A stretch of DNA of 36,310 nucleotides from Clostridium sp. Cult3 (GCF_021655115.1 NZ_PPXY01000041.1:1-36310), one strand, 5' to 3'. Counted from the first letter of the stretch, positions 24,813 to 34,400 are shown. The notes: generated by a model from the sequence alone, not told the origin. Program-made: numbers and translations.

Positions 24813-26052
24813 AGGGGGTTGTATAGTAATCCATATCCATAAAAGGCTTAGAGGTTTTTAATCCAAGGAAAAACAGATCCGTTGCTTTTTTGTCGAAGTA
24901 TAGGATTTGGTTTAAGTATGGATTATTGTACTCAGGATAATTAGCAAATTTAGTTATTATTGGTATAGAGGACTTTTCTTTAATCCTCTTCAATAGAATA
25001 AATCCCTTTTCATTAGATCCTAGTACCCGTATATATGCTGGGTGATAAGGTGCTAATTCATGATAAACGGGTTTAGTCAATCCTATTGCCAGATGAATCA
25101 ATATCCTTTGAATTCTAGTTTTAGTATACCTTTTAGTGCTTATGGACTGAACTAGAAGGTCCATATCCCTATATCTGGTAGACTTATCTAATATCCTATT
25201 TTCCAATCCCGTTTCTACATCTATAATATTCGTTAACTTATTACCATTACTAATCTTTAATAAATAATGGATTATTTGGTTATAATTATTCAATGTATTG
25301 AAATATTTATATTTACTGATATAATTTACTAAGTGATGGTATGTATTATAGGGTACATATTCCTTTATAGATTCAACAGGGTTATCTAACAAACTGTTTC
25401 GTATAGCAGTAGCACTAGATATGTTGTTGTCGAGCATAGGATCTTTATATTGGCTACCTACTCTTTTAATTACTACGGGTTCAATATTACTTTTTATAGA
25501 TTTTAGAGCCTTTAAATACTCGATAGCTAATATATTGTTTGACATCTCTAAGGTGTTTTTAATATCAATAGAGTCTATTATATTTGAATTGGTATTAATA
25601 AAATAATCTTCTAGCGCATTGCTACGAGATTGGGGAAAGGAATAACCCATATCCAAATATTTTCTTAGGCTTTTTCTATAATAAGGGGGTTCTGTAACTA
25701 AAACATCGGCAATTTCAACTAAAGGTCCTATTTCGCCTAATTCACTCCCAAAGGTCATATAATCTACGATGTTTAGCTGATCTAGCAAAGTTACGCCGCC
25801 ATAAGCAAATAACTCTGCTGATTGGGTTGAAAATATAAAGGGTAGTTCTAAAACTAAATCTACTCCATTGTCGATAGCCATTTTTGCTTTGGTCCATTTG
25901 TCTATTAGAGAAGGTTCTCCCCTTTGGACGAAGGAACCACTCATAACTGCTATGGAGTAGTCTGATTTGGTCATATTTTTTGAAATCTCCAGATGGTGTT
26001 TATGTCCAAGATGGAAAGGATTATATTCAGTTATAAAACCTACTACTTTCAT
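24796..26052 (-). CDS. tmcAL: tRNA(Met) cytidine acetate ligase
   Basis: TmcAL (YlbM) uses ATP and acetate to form N4-acetylcytidine at the wobble base of elongator tRNA-Met. The 418-residue protein starts with the nucleotidyltransferase pattern MKVVGFITEYNPFHLGH, HxGH at 14-17, followed by SGSFVQRGEPSLIDKWTKA and SATAIRNSLLD. The ATG at 26052 is 8 bases from GGAGG (26065-26061, minus strand); an upstream ATG at 26067 overlaps that site. It is divergent from ackA, whose enzyme also handles acetate. Its 3' end is buried in the 42-base palindrome. Confidence 0.94.
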   Translation of the reverse strand: MKVVGFITEYNPFHLGHKHHLEISKNMTKSDYSIAVMSGSFVQRGEPSLIDKWTKAKMAIDNGVDLVLELPFIFSTQSAELFAYGGVTLLDQLNIVDYMTFGSELGEIGPLVEIADVLVTEPPYYRKSLRKYLDMGYSFPQSRSNALEDYFINTNSNIIDSIDIKNTLEMSNNILAIEYLKALKSIKSNIEPVVIKRVGSQYKDPMLDNNISSATAIRNSLLDNPVESIKEYVPYNTYHHLVNYISKYKYFNTLNNYNQIIHYLLKISNGNKLTNIIDVETGLENRILDKSTRYRDMDLLVQSISTKRYTKTRIQRILIHLAIGLTKPVYHELAPYHPAYIRVLGSNEKGFILLKRIKEKSSIPIITKFANYPEYNNPYLNQILYFDKKATDLFFLGLKTSKPFMDMDYYTTPYIMKK

Positions 26053-26081
26053 AATGGCAGCCTCCATTTGGTTTTTCCAAT

Positions 26082-26090
26082 ATTATAACA
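26082..26090 (-). promoter_or_regulatory. Extended -10 promoter for tmcAL
   Basis: On the minus strand TGTTATAAT (26090-26082) is a TGn-extended perfect -10. Transcription would begin near 26075, about ten bases before the GGAGG site. No clear -35 is visible. Confidence 0.5.
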
Positions 26091-26114
26091 TATTATTTGG
26101 AGATTATTATATCG

Positions 26115-26143
26115 TTGATTTTTTAACGAATATATAATAATAT
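26115..26143 (+). promoter_or_regulatory. Possible ackA promoter
   Basis: TTGATT at 26115-26120, 17 bases, then TAATAT at 26138-26143. The region is a run of alternating A and T with several -10-like words (TATAAT at 26133 is too close), so the exact site is uncertain. Confidence 0.35.
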
Positions 26144-26181
26144 TATTTATAGTTAATATCAATTTAATAGGAGGAATGAAG

Positions 26182-27387
26182 ATGAATATATTGGTAATTA
26201 ATTGTGGTAGTTCTTCTTTGAAATATCAATTGATAAATATGGAAAAAGAAGAAGTGTTAGCAAAAGGATTGGTAGAGAGAATAGGTATAGAAGGGTCCCG
26301 TGTAAAGCATGCTACTACAGGGAAAGAAGAGGTTGTAATTGAAGAACCAATGAAAGATCATAGAAAGGCTTTGGAATTAGTACTTGATGCTCTAATTAAT
26401 CCAAACTATGGGGCTATCAAATCCATGGATGAAATTGGAGCGGTAGGGCATAGAGTAGTTCATGGTGGAGAAAAGTTTGCAAATTCTGTACTTATCGATG
26501 ACGAAGTAATGGAAGCTATTAACGATTGTATAGATTTAGCTCCTCTTCACAACCCACCAAATATAATGGGGATTGAAGCATGTAAGGCCCTTATGCCAAA
26601 TACGCCAATGGTAGGGGTATTTGATACTGCATTCCATCAAACAATACCTATGTCAAACTATATATATCCATTGCCATATGAATTATATGAAAAATACGGT
26701 ATTAGAAAATATGGATTCCATGGTACATCTCATAAATATGTATCTTTAAAAGCTGCTGAGATGCTTGGTAAGGATATAAAGGATTTAAATATAGTAACTT
26801 GTCATTTAGGAAATGGTGCCAGCGTTTGTGCTGTGCAAGGTGGGAAGTCTGTAGAGACAAGTATGGGCTTTACTCCATTGGAAGGTTTAGCTATGGGAAC
26901 TAGATCTGGTGATGTGGATCCTGCCATCATTCCATTTATAATGGAAAAGGAAGAATTGACTTTTGATGAAGTTAATGAATTATTTAACAAAAAATCCGGA
27001 GTATTAGGAATTTCTGGAATTAGTAGTGACTTTAGAGATTTGGAAGAAGCGGCAGCTGAAGGAAATAAAAGGGCTCAATTAGCTTTAGATGTATTTTGCA
27101 ATAGAGTTAAAAAATACATAGGAGCCTATGCTGCAATTATGTGCCACATTGACGCCTTGGTGTTTACAGCAGGTATAGGAGAAAATTCAGTTTCCATTAG
27201 AGAAAAAATATGCGAAGGCTTAGAGTGTATAGATATAAAAATTGATAAAGAATTAAACAATGTTAGGGGTAAGGAAGCTATAGTAAGCAAGGATTTGACA
27301 TCAACAGCTATATTAGTCATACCTACTAATGAAGAGTTGATGATAGCTAGGGATACACTAGAGCTTGTGAATAATAAAAATTCTTGA
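26182..27387 (+). CDS. ackA: Acetate kinase
   Basis: Converts acetyl phosphate and ADP to acetate and ATP, the energy-conserving step of acetogenic fermentation. The 401-residue protein has [50 protein letters not shown], and the ATP-site [12 protein letters not shown], all typical of the ASKHA fold. I chose the ATG at 26182, 7 bases after AGGAGG (26169-26174); the in-frame ATG at 26176 is only one base from that site. The usual partner pta is not adjacent. The stop TGA is part of the next promoter's TTGACA. Confidence 0.96.
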   Translation: MNILVINCGSSSLKYQLINMEKEEVLAKGLVERIGIEGSRVKHATTGKEEVVIEEPMKDHRKALELVLDALINPNYGAIKSMDEIGAVGHRVVHGGEKFANSVLIDDEVMEAINDCIDLAPLHNPPNIMGIEACKALMPNTPMVGVFDTAFHQTIPMSNYIYPLPYELYEKYGIRKYGFHGTSHKYVSLKAAEMLGKDIKDLNIVTCHLGNGASVCAVQGGKSVETSMGFTPLEGLAMGTRSGDVDPAIIPFIMEKEELTFDEVNELFNKKSGVLGISGISSDFRDLEEAAAEGNKRAQLALDVFCNRVKKYIGAYAAIMCHIDALVFTAGIGENSVSIREKICEGLECIDIKIDKELNNVRGKEAIVSKDLTSTAILVIPTNEELMIARDTLELVNNKNS

Positions 27388-27412
27388 CAAATACTGGCCT
27401 CCTTTATATAAT
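27384..27412 (+). promoter_or_regulatory. Consensus SigA promoter for yceD-rpmF
   Basis: TTGACA at 27384-27389 and TATAAT at 27407-27412 with a 17-base spacer, a perfect vegetative consensus. The ackA stop codon TGA (27385-27387) lies inside the -35 box. Transcription would start near 27419. Confidence 0.9.
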
Positions 27413-27441
27413 AAAGTGTGTTAGTTTAAGAGGTGAATAAA

Positions 27442-27951
27442 ATGTCTATTGATCTATCAGATTTCCGTGAAGAAGCTGTTTTAAGTATTCAAGTTGAGGG
27501 AGAACTAGATAAGGATGCTTTAAAAATAAATGGACGAAAGATAAAGTTCTTAAAGCCTATAGAATATAAAGGGGATATATTTAGAACTCAAGGGGATAAA
27601 ATAGTCCATATTGATATCCATTACGAATACGAAGAGGCTTGTGGAAGGTGTTTAACACCCTTTTCTAGGGAGAAAGATACAGTTTTATCAGGGAGGCTGA
27701 TTAATGATAGTGATGAAATTCTAGACGATGAAGATGAGGTTATTTACTATAAGGGAGAAGAACTAGACTTAACTGAAGATATTATGGACATGGTAATTTT
27801 ATCACTACCGATGAAACCTCTTTGTAATGAGGATTGTAAAGGATTATGTCCAAAATGTGGAATAAATCTTAATAAAGAAGAATGTGATTGTGTTCTAGAA
27901 GAGATTGATCCACGATTAGAAAAGCTTAAAGATTTTTTTCCAAAGGAATAA
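27442..27951 (+). CDS. yceD: YceD/DUF177 family protein
   Basis: A 169-residue protein of the DUF177 family, linked to accumulation of large-subunit rRNA in E. coli and plants; the mechanism is not known. The conserved core EEACGRCLTPF is followed by an acidic stretch and the Gram-positive C-terminal cysteine cluster PLCNEDCKGLCPKCG then ECDC, which probably binds zinc. The ATG at 27442 is 5 bases after AGAGGTGA; an in-frame GTG at 27433 overlaps that site. It is followed 13 bases later by rpmF, the near-universal partner (ylbN-rpmF in B. subtilis). Confidence 0.94.
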   Translation: MSIDLSDFREEAVLSIQVEGELDKDALKINGRKIKFLKPIEYKGDIFRTQGDKIVHIDIHYEYEEACGRCLTPFSREKDTVLSGRLINDSDEILDDEDEVIYYKGEELDLTEDIMDMVILSLPMKPLCNEDCKGLCPKCGINLNKEECDCVLEEIDPRLEKLKDFFPKE

Positions 27952-27964
27952 GGAGGTGTTTTAA

Positions 27965-28144
27965 ATGGCAGTTCCAAAGCGAAAAACTTCAAAATCCAAG
28001 AGGGATAAGAGAAGAGCCTCTGCTTATAGATTGAACAAGGCAACTATCTCTGAGTGTCCACAATGTCATGAACCTAAACTACCCCATAGGGTTTGTCCAT
28101 CTTGTGGTTATTATAAAAACAGGGAAGTTATTGATGTAGAGTAA
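27965..28144 (+). CDS. rpmF: 50S ribosomal protein L32
   Basis: Translation from the ATG at 27965 gives a 59-residue L32: [18 protein letters not shown], then SAYRLNK and [29 protein letters not shown]. The basic N-terminus binds 23S rRNA, and Cys31, Cys34, Cys44 and Cys47 form the zinc ribbon of the C+ form. GGAGGTG just after the yceD stop (27952-27958) is the ribosome site. The gene is co-transcribed with yceD from the consensus promoter and closed by the terminator at 28154. Confidence 0.97.
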   Translation: MAVPKRKTSKSKRDKRRASAYRLNKATISECPQCHEPKLPHRVCPSCGYYKNREVIDVE

Positions 28145-28153
28145 TTAGATTGC

Positions 28154-28187
28154 AAAAGATAGTGATGTAGCGTCGCTATCTTTTTTT
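28154..28187 (+). terminator. Intrinsic terminator after rpmF
   Basis: Stem 28154-28167 with 28171-28184 (14 bp, two G-U pairs) around a TAG loop, core AAAAGATAG / CTATCTTTT, with a T run to 28187. It separates rpmF from plsX, so plsX probably has its own promoter; TATAAT at 28215-28220 is a candidate -10 without a clear -35. Confidence 0.8.
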
Positions 28188-28265
28188 ATATAAATATTGC
28201 ATTTTTACATATTCTATAATATATTTAATATCAATAGCTCTATTAATTGTTTTAGGAGGATGGTC

Positions 28266-29258
28266 ATGAAGATAATAGTAGATAGTATTGGAGGAGATAA
28301 GGGCCCAAGGGAAATTGTAAAGGGTTGTGTTGATGCTGTAAATGAACTAGGTGTAGAAATAATTATTGTCGGTAAAGAAGATGATATACGTAAGGAACTA
28401 TCAAATTACAGTTTTCCTAAAGCTGCTATAGATATACTGAATGCTACTGAGGAAATTTCTAATGAAGATGATCCTACATTAGCTATACGGAGAAAGAAGG
28501 ACTCTTCCATGGTGGTAGGAATGAAAGCATTAACAGAGGGATATGGGGATGGCTTGGTATCTACTGGTAATACTGGGGCCTTGTTGGCGGGAGGATTGTT
28601 TATAGTAAAAAGGATACAGGGTATTGAGAGAGCAGCTTTAGCCACTGTATATCCGACAAAAACAGGGATCTCTTTCATATTAGATGTTGGTGCAAATGTA
28701 GACTGTAAGCCTGAATATCTGAAACAGTTTGCTATGATGGGGTCTATTTATAGTGAAAAGGTATTGGGAATAAACTCTCCTAAGGTAGGACTAGCAAATA
28801 TAGGCGTCGAAGAAGGGAAGGGTAATGCATTAGTGAGGGAAGCTTACGATCTACTTAAAGATGCTAATCTAAATTTTTTTGGCAATGTGGAAGTAAGGGA
28901 TATTCCAGAGGGATTGGTGGATGTTATAATTTGTGATGGGTTTGTTGGCAATGTTATATTAAAATTGACAGAAGGAATGGCTATATCCATGTTTTCTACC
29001 CTTAAGGAGGAGTTTACCAAATCCTTCAAATCAAAGGTAGGGGCATTGATGTTGAAATCCCAATTAAAATCCTTTAAAGATAGATTGGATTACAGGGAAT
29101 ATGGTGGGGCGCCATTATTAGGGATAAAACAACCAGTAGTTAAAGCTCATGGAAGTTCAGATGCTTTTGCAATAAAAAATGCCATTAGACAGACGAAGAC
29201 ATTTATTGAAAAAGATGTAATAAAAATTATTGAAAATGAAATAAATATTGAAAAATAA
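28266..29258 (+). CDS. plsX: Phosphate acyltransferase PlsX
   Basis: PlsX interconverts acyl-ACP and acyl-phosphate, supplying PlsY for phosphatidic acid synthesis. It can also pass FakA/FakB-made acyl-phosphate to ACP. The 330-residue protein starts MKIIVDSIGGDKGPREIVKG and contains DDPTLAIRRKKDSSMVVGM, ALATVYPTKTG, DVGANVDCKPEYL, GFVGNVILKLTEG and YGGAPLLGI, all family signatures. The ATG at 28266 is 6 bases after AGGAGG (28254-28259). Unlike B. subtilis there is no fapR before it and no fabD or fabG after it; acpP follows directly. Confidence 0.95.
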   Translation: MKIIVDSIGGDKGPREIVKGCVDAVNELGVEIIIVGKEDDIRKELSNYSFPKAAIDILNATEEISNEDDPTLAIRRKKDSSMVVGMKALTEGYGDGLVSTGNTGALLAGGLFIVKRIQGIERAALATVYPTKTGISFILDVGANVDCKPEYLKQFAMMGSIYSEKVLGINSPKVGLANIGVEEGKGNALVREAYDLLKDANLNFFGNVEVRDIPEGLVDVIICDGFVGNVILKLTEGMAISMFSTLKEEFTKSFKSKVGALMLKSQLKSFKDRLDYREYGGAPLLGIKQPVVKAHGSSDAFAIKNAIRQTKTFIEKDVIKIIENEINIEK

Positions 29259-29288
29259 AGATATATTATATTTTGGAGGTGCTTTTAA

Positions 29289-29519
29289 ATGGTATATGAA
29301 AAGATAAAAATGATGATATCAAATCAATTTAATATTGATGAAGATGATATTACTATGGATACTTCTTTTAGAAAGGATTTAGGCGCAGATTCTATAGACT
29401 TAGTTGAGTTAATAATGGCCTTAGAAGATGAATTTGATCTAGAAGTAGAAGATGATGAAGTAGAGAAGATAAATACGGTAGGAGATGCTGTTAATTATAT
29501 TGATGAGTATATAGATTGA
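29289..29519 (+). CDS. acpP: Acyl carrier protein
   Basis: A 76-residue acidic carrier protein. The phosphopantetheine attachment site is Ser35 in LGADSIDLVEL, and helix II continues MALEDEFDLEVEDDEVEKI. The 4'-phosphopantetheine comes from CoA, made in part by the coaBC and coaD products of this window. GGAGGTG at 29275-29281 sets the ATG. It lies 30 bases after plsX and is followed by a stable hairpin before rnc. SMC, RNase III and ACP gene linkage is conserved in Firmicutes. Confidence 0.97.
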   Translation: MVYEKIKMMISNQFNIDEDDITMDTSFRKDLGADSIDLVELIMALEDEFDLEVEDDEVEKINTVGDAVNYIDEYID

Positions 29520-29522
29520 TAT

Positions 29523-29556
29523 AAATTATCAGGTCTCTTAAGAGGCCTGATAATTT
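29523..29556 (+). terminator. 15-bp hairpin between acpP and rnc
   Basis: Positions 29523-29537 pair with 29542-29556 (core TTATCAGGTCTC / GAGGCCTGATAA, one G-U pair) around TTAA. The stem is stable, but ACTGTCG follows instead of a clean U-run. It may be a leaky terminator for acpP or a processing site in the rnc leader. Confidence 0.65.
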
Positions 29557-29583
29557 ACTGTCGACATATTTGGAGGTAATATT

Positions 29584-30306
29584 GTGAAAATATCATTTAC
29601 ACGAAAACAGAGTTTAAAAGACTTGCAAGAAAAAATAGACTATAGATTTAATAATATAGATTTATTAAACATATCCTTGACCCATAGTTCTTATGCAAAT
29701 GAAAACAAGATGAAAAGTAACGAAAATAATGAAAGGCTAGAATTTCTAGGCGATGCTATAATAGGTTTAATAGTGTCCCAGTACTTATTTGATCGTTTTG
29801 AAGAGCTACCAGAAGGAGAATTGACAAAAAAAAGAGCTGCTATAGTCTGTGAATCTTCCCTGGCTTTTGCAGCAAGAAAAATAGATTTAGGAGCTTATAT
29901 TTTACTTGGTAAAGGCGAAGAGGCCACAGGAGGACGAAATAGAGATTCTATTTTGGCGGATGCATTTGAAGCGCTATCAGGTGCTATTTTTTTAGATGGA
30001 GGTATAGATAGTACCCGACAATATTTAATAGGCATGTTTGAGGAAGAGGTTATCTATGCTATTTCTAAAGGAAGTTTGTTTATAGACTATAAAACGGAGC
30101 TTCAAGAAGTACTTCAGAAGAGGACTAAATCCAAAATTGAATATGAAGTGGAAAAAGAAATAGGACCCGATCACAATAAAAAGTTTTATATGAATGTGAT
30201 TGTAGAAAACAAAATCATCGGTAGCGGTATGGGCAGAAATAAGAAGGAAGCAGAGCAAATGGCTGCAAAGCAAGCTCTATTAAGAATAGGTGAAAAAAAT
30301 GAGTAA
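29584..30306 (+). CDS. rnc: Ribonuclease III
   Basis: Cleaves double-stranded RNA during rRNA maturation and mRNA turnover. The 240-residue protein has the catalytic motif ERLEFLGDAII with Glu53 and Asp57, a second acidic pair in DSILADAFEALSGAIFLDGG, and a C-terminal double-stranded RNA binding domain from about 165 (DYKTELQEVLQKR through KEAEQMAAKQALLRIG). The start is GTG at 29584, 7 bases after GGAGG. Its end overlaps the next gene by 8 bases. rnc-smc-ftsY is a conserved block, with an extra radical SAM gene inserted here. Confidence 0.96.
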   Translation: MKISFTRKQSLKDLQEKIDYRFNNIDLLNISLTHSSYANENKMKSNENNERLEFLGDAIIGLIVSQYLFDRFEELPEGELTKKRAAIVCESSLAFAARKIDLGAYILLGKGEEATGGRNRDSILADAFEALSGAIFLDGGIDSTRQYLIGMFEEEVIYAISKGSLFIDYKTELQEVLQKRTKSKIEYEVEKEIGPDHNKKFYMNVIVENKIIGSGMGRNKKEAEQMAAKQALLRIGEKNE

Positions 30307-31393
30307 AGATTATTTTATTATACCCATATTTGTACCACATTTAGGCTGTCCCCATGATTGTGTTTTCTGCAATCAAAGAAGAATAACGGGATTATCTACG
30401 AATATTACCCCAGCAGATGTGGAAACCATAATAGATGAACACTTGGCTACATTTCCAGAGGGAGAAATTCAAATAGAGGTTGCTTTTTATGGTGGCAGTT
30501 TTACTGGCATTGATAAGAATATACAGAGGGAACTATTATCTGTGCCATTAAAATATAAAGATAAAAACATAATACATGGTATTAGGCTATCTACAAGGCC
30601 AGATTATATAGATAAGGATATACTAGATTTGCTTAAAGAGTATAAGGTAGATACTATTGAATTAGGGGTTCAATCCCTAGTGGATGAAGTATTGAATAAA
30701 AGTGGCAGAGGTCACGATAGCCAACAAGTATATAGGGCTTCTCAATTGATCAAAAACTTTGGGTTTAATCTTGGTTTACAGATGATGATAGGACTTGTAG
30801 GAGATAGTAGGGATAAATCAATATATACAGCTAAGGAATTTGTCAAATTAGATCCTTACTGTGTGCGTATTTATCCCACCCTAGTTATTAAGGATACCTA
30901 TTTGGAGAAGTTGTATAAGGAAAAGGTCTATAAACCCCTATCTTTAAATGAAGCTGTAGATATAACTACGGATTTGTTGATGATCTTTGAGTATTACAAT
31001 ATTCATGTTATCCGGGTAGGATTGCAGCCAACGGACAATATAGCTTTAGGGAAAGATGTATTAGATGGTCCCTTCCATCCTTCTTTTAGGCAATTAGTAG
31101 AGTCTAATATATACAGAATCATATTAGACGATTACATGGATACTCATAAGGAAGTACTAGTTAAAGAGAATGTCATGAAAATTGAATCCAATAAGAAAGA
31201 AATATCTAATATAGCAGGGCAAAATTCTGGAAATAAAGAATACCTAATCCATAAGTATAATTTGAAAAAAATAAAGATATATGAGAAGTCTATTCCTTTA
31301 GAGAAAATAAATATATCTATAGGCGATCTTTCTTATACTATAGATAGAAGAAAGGCCATAAAAAAACATTTGGAAGAAAAATCGATAATATGA
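30299..31393 (+). CDS. Elp3-like radical SAM protein
   Basis: The 364-residue protein has an N-terminal iron-sulfur motif with Cys17, Cys21 and Cys24 in HLGCPHDCVFCNQRRITG, then VAFYGGSFTGI, RLSTRPDYI and ELGVQSLVDEVL, the pattern of the Elp3-type radical SAM family (COG1243). The C-terminal acetyltransferase domain of full-length Elp3 seems to be missing: the protein is short and its last 90 residues show no GNAT motif. A tRNA-modifying role is possible but unproven. The ATG at 30299 follows AGGTGA (30288-30293) and overlaps the rnc stop (ATGAGTAA), so translation is probably coupled. A GTG at 30290 is a less likely start. Confidence 0.82.
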   Translation: MSKDYFIIPIFVPHLGCPHDCVFCNQRRITGLSTNITPADVETIIDEHLATFPEGEIQIEVAFYGGSFTGIDKNIQRELLSVPLKYKDKNIIHGIRLSTRPDYIDKDILDLLKEYKVDTIELGVQSLVDEVLNKSGRGHDSQQVYRASQLIKNFGFNLGLQMMIGLVGDSRDKSIYTAKEFVKLDPYCVRIYPTLVIKDTYLEKLYKEKVYKPLSLNEAVDITTDLLMIFEYYNIHVIRVGLQPTDNIALGKDVLDGPFHPSFRQLVESNIYRIILDDYMDTHKEVLVKENVMKIESNKKEISNIAGQNSGNKEYLIHKYNLKKIKIYEKSIPLEKINISIGDLSYTIDRRKAIKKHLEEKSII

Positions 31394-31411
31394 ATTTAAG
31401 AGGTGTTTGAT

Positions 31412-34400
31412 TTGCACTTAAAAAAAATTGAAATACGAGGCTTTAAATCCTTTGCTGATAAAATTGAAATAGAATTTGAAGAAGGTATTACTGCTATTGT
31501 AGGGCCAAATGGCAGTGGCAAAAGCAATATTTCCGATGCTATTAGATGGGCCCTTGGAGAACAAAGTGTTAAAACCCTAAGGGGGAGCAAAATGGAGGAT
31601 ATTATATTCTCTGGTACGGACAAGAGAAGGGCTTTGGGTTATGCCGAAGTGAGTATTATTTTTGATAATAAGGATGGGGCTATACCTATTGACTATCAGG
31701 AGGTAGCTATTACTAGAAGGATGTTTCGATCTGGTGAATCCGAATACTATTTAAACAAAACCTCCTGTAGGCTGAAGGATATAAGGGAAATATTTATGGA
31801 TACAGGGGTAGGAAAAGATGGCTATTCCATCGTTGGACAAGGGAAAGTAGATGAAATTTTAAGTAGTAGACCAGAGGATAGGAGAAATATATTCGAAGAA
31901 GCGGCAGGAATAGTAAAATACAAGTCAAAGAAAGAGGAAGCTGAAAAAAAACTTGAAAAAACTCAGGATAATTTGATTAGGATAAAGGATATTATAGGAG
32001 AGTTGGAGAAACAAACTGAAAGTTTGAAGGAACAGTCGGAGAAAGCTAATACTTTCCTTCGACTATCTAATCGATTGAAAGAGCTCGAGGTAAATCTATA
32101 TATAAGGGATATTAATAGAATCGGTAAGGAACTAAAATTAATCGACGAAGAAAAAATAAATTTAACAATACAGATGGATGAAAAGCTCAGGGAGCGGGAA
32201 AAGATAGAATCCCAATTTAATTTGCTGAAAGTGAAAATAGAAGATATGGATGGATCTATAGATAGGATTCAGAATGAAAAAATTGAACTGTTAAATCAAT
32301 TAAATGAAAACAAAAACCAAATAAAACTATTGGAAGAAAAGCACAAGTTCTATATCAAGGATGTGGACAGGCTAGAAAGAGAAATAGGGGAATTGAAATG
32401 GAATCATGAGAATTTAAGCAAGGAAAAAAGAAATTTACAGCAGGAACTTAAGGAAAAAAACAAGCTGCTACAAGCTTTAAAGGATGAATTCAATCAAAAA
32501 AACATGGAACTTAACAAATTAAATGAAAAAATCAAAGCAGAAGAAAACACAATAGAAGAGGAAAAGGATAAAGTAATTGTTTCCTACAATGGTATAACGG
32601 ATGTTAAAAGTAAAATTAATAATCTGTTAAGCTTTAGAGAGAATATAGATAAAAGAGTACACCAAATAGAAAAGGAGATCCATTCTTTGTTGATGGGAAA
32701 GGAACAAGATCTACAATCCTTAAGAGAAATAAAAGAGTTGGAAGTTAAGAAAAAAGAAAAGCTAATTGATTATAACAAATTTGTAGCCAATCTAAGACTA
32801 AAGGACGATAACTATAAGGAACAATTAGATCATCTATATAATAGATTAAACGATAGTAAGGTAGAGTTACAAGGGAAAATATCTAATTATAATTTATTAA
32901 AAAATATGCAAGACGATTATGATGGATACTATAAAAGTGTTAAAAATTTAATGCAAGCCTGTAAAAGAGATGAAGGTTTAGAGGGTAGACTAATAGGAGT
33001 AGTAGCGGATATTATAAGGGTAGAGGAAAGGTATGAAAAAGCCATAGATGTTGGATTGGGCGGAAATTTACAAAATGTAGTTACTTTTAATGAGGAAGAT
33101 GCTAAATTTATTATCGAATATCTAAGAAAAAACAACTTAGGTAGAGTTACTTTTTTACCCCTTTCAACAATAAAAGGCAATCCAATAGATATCAGTCCTA
33201 AGGACAGGGAAGATTTAAATATATTAGGGTTAGGGTCTGAGGTAGTTAGTTATGATGAAAGATATAAAAATATTATAGAATATTTATTGGGTAGAACCAT
33301 AGTTGTAAAGGACTTAGATGATGCTACCCTTGTAGCAAAAAGATTTAATTATAGATTTAGAATTGTAACTTTAGAAGGGGATATAATAAATCCTGGTGGT
33401 TCTATGACTGGTGGTAGTATGGCTAGAACTAGTGGCAATTTACTAAATAGAGGATATAGATTAGAGAAATTAAAAAAAGAGATAAACACTCTATCTAAGA
33501 TCCAAAGGGATTTAGAGCAAGAAAAAACATATATAAAACACAAACTAGAAGACAATATTAATGAATTAAATAAATATAAAGAAGAATTACAAAGTTTAAA
33601 CATTGAAATAATCAGGTTGGAGAATGAAAAAGCTAATTTTAATTCTCAGGTAGAAAAGAACCAAGAATCTTTTATTAAATACGAAGATGAGATCAATAGA
33701 TTAAATATAGAATTAATAGAGATAGAGGAAGACAAAAAAGCGTTAGATAAGCAATTAAGGTATCTAATGGAAGAAAATGAAAAGATAAAAAACAACGTTA
33801 AGGATTTTATGCAACAATTTGAGTCAGTCAAGATTGTTAGGGACCAGTTGATGAAAGAAGTAACGGATATGAGGATAGAAATCAATCTATTGGAAAATAA
33901 ATTGATCGACAATGAAGAAAAAGTTTTGGGTATAGAAAATGAAATTAGTAATTTAAAGGTTTTGCAAGGAGAAAAAAAGGAAGAGTTAACAAATATCAAA
34001 GGTAAGATAGTAAACATAGGTACTCTTGTAGACTCAAAGGAGAGAGATATCGTCAAACTTTCTCAATTAGAAGGGGAGAAAGATGTAAGTCTTAATCTTT
34101 TAAGAGAAGAAAAAACAGAAGCTATGAAAGATTATTATTTGCAACAAAGCCAGTTAAAGGAAATAAATGAAAAATTAAATCGATTGGAAAAATCTAAAAC
34201 AAAATATGAGGTGAAAGAAGCAAAGTATGATGTTCAGCTTGATAATATTAATAAAAGACTTGCGGAGGACTACGAGTTACTTTTTGATGATGCCATGAAG
34301 CTATGGATAGAAATAGATGATTTAGATAAAGCAGTCCTAGAGGTAAATGAGTTAAAGGACGAAATAAAAGATTTGGGTACTGTTAACTTAAACTCCATTG

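Noticed and set aside
28197-28220. plsX promoter from TTGCAT and TATAAT
   Set aside because: The spacer is only 12 bases. The TATAAT may be real but lacks a partner, so it is only mentioned with the rpmF terminator.
33646-34056. Long minus-strand open frame inside smc
   Set aside because: It is the mirror of an A-rich coiled-coil coding region; the product is Ser/Phe/Leu-rich, has no ribosome site, and the plus-strand SMC frame is unmistakable. Other antisense frames in smc, prkC, fakA and plsX were dropped for the same reason.
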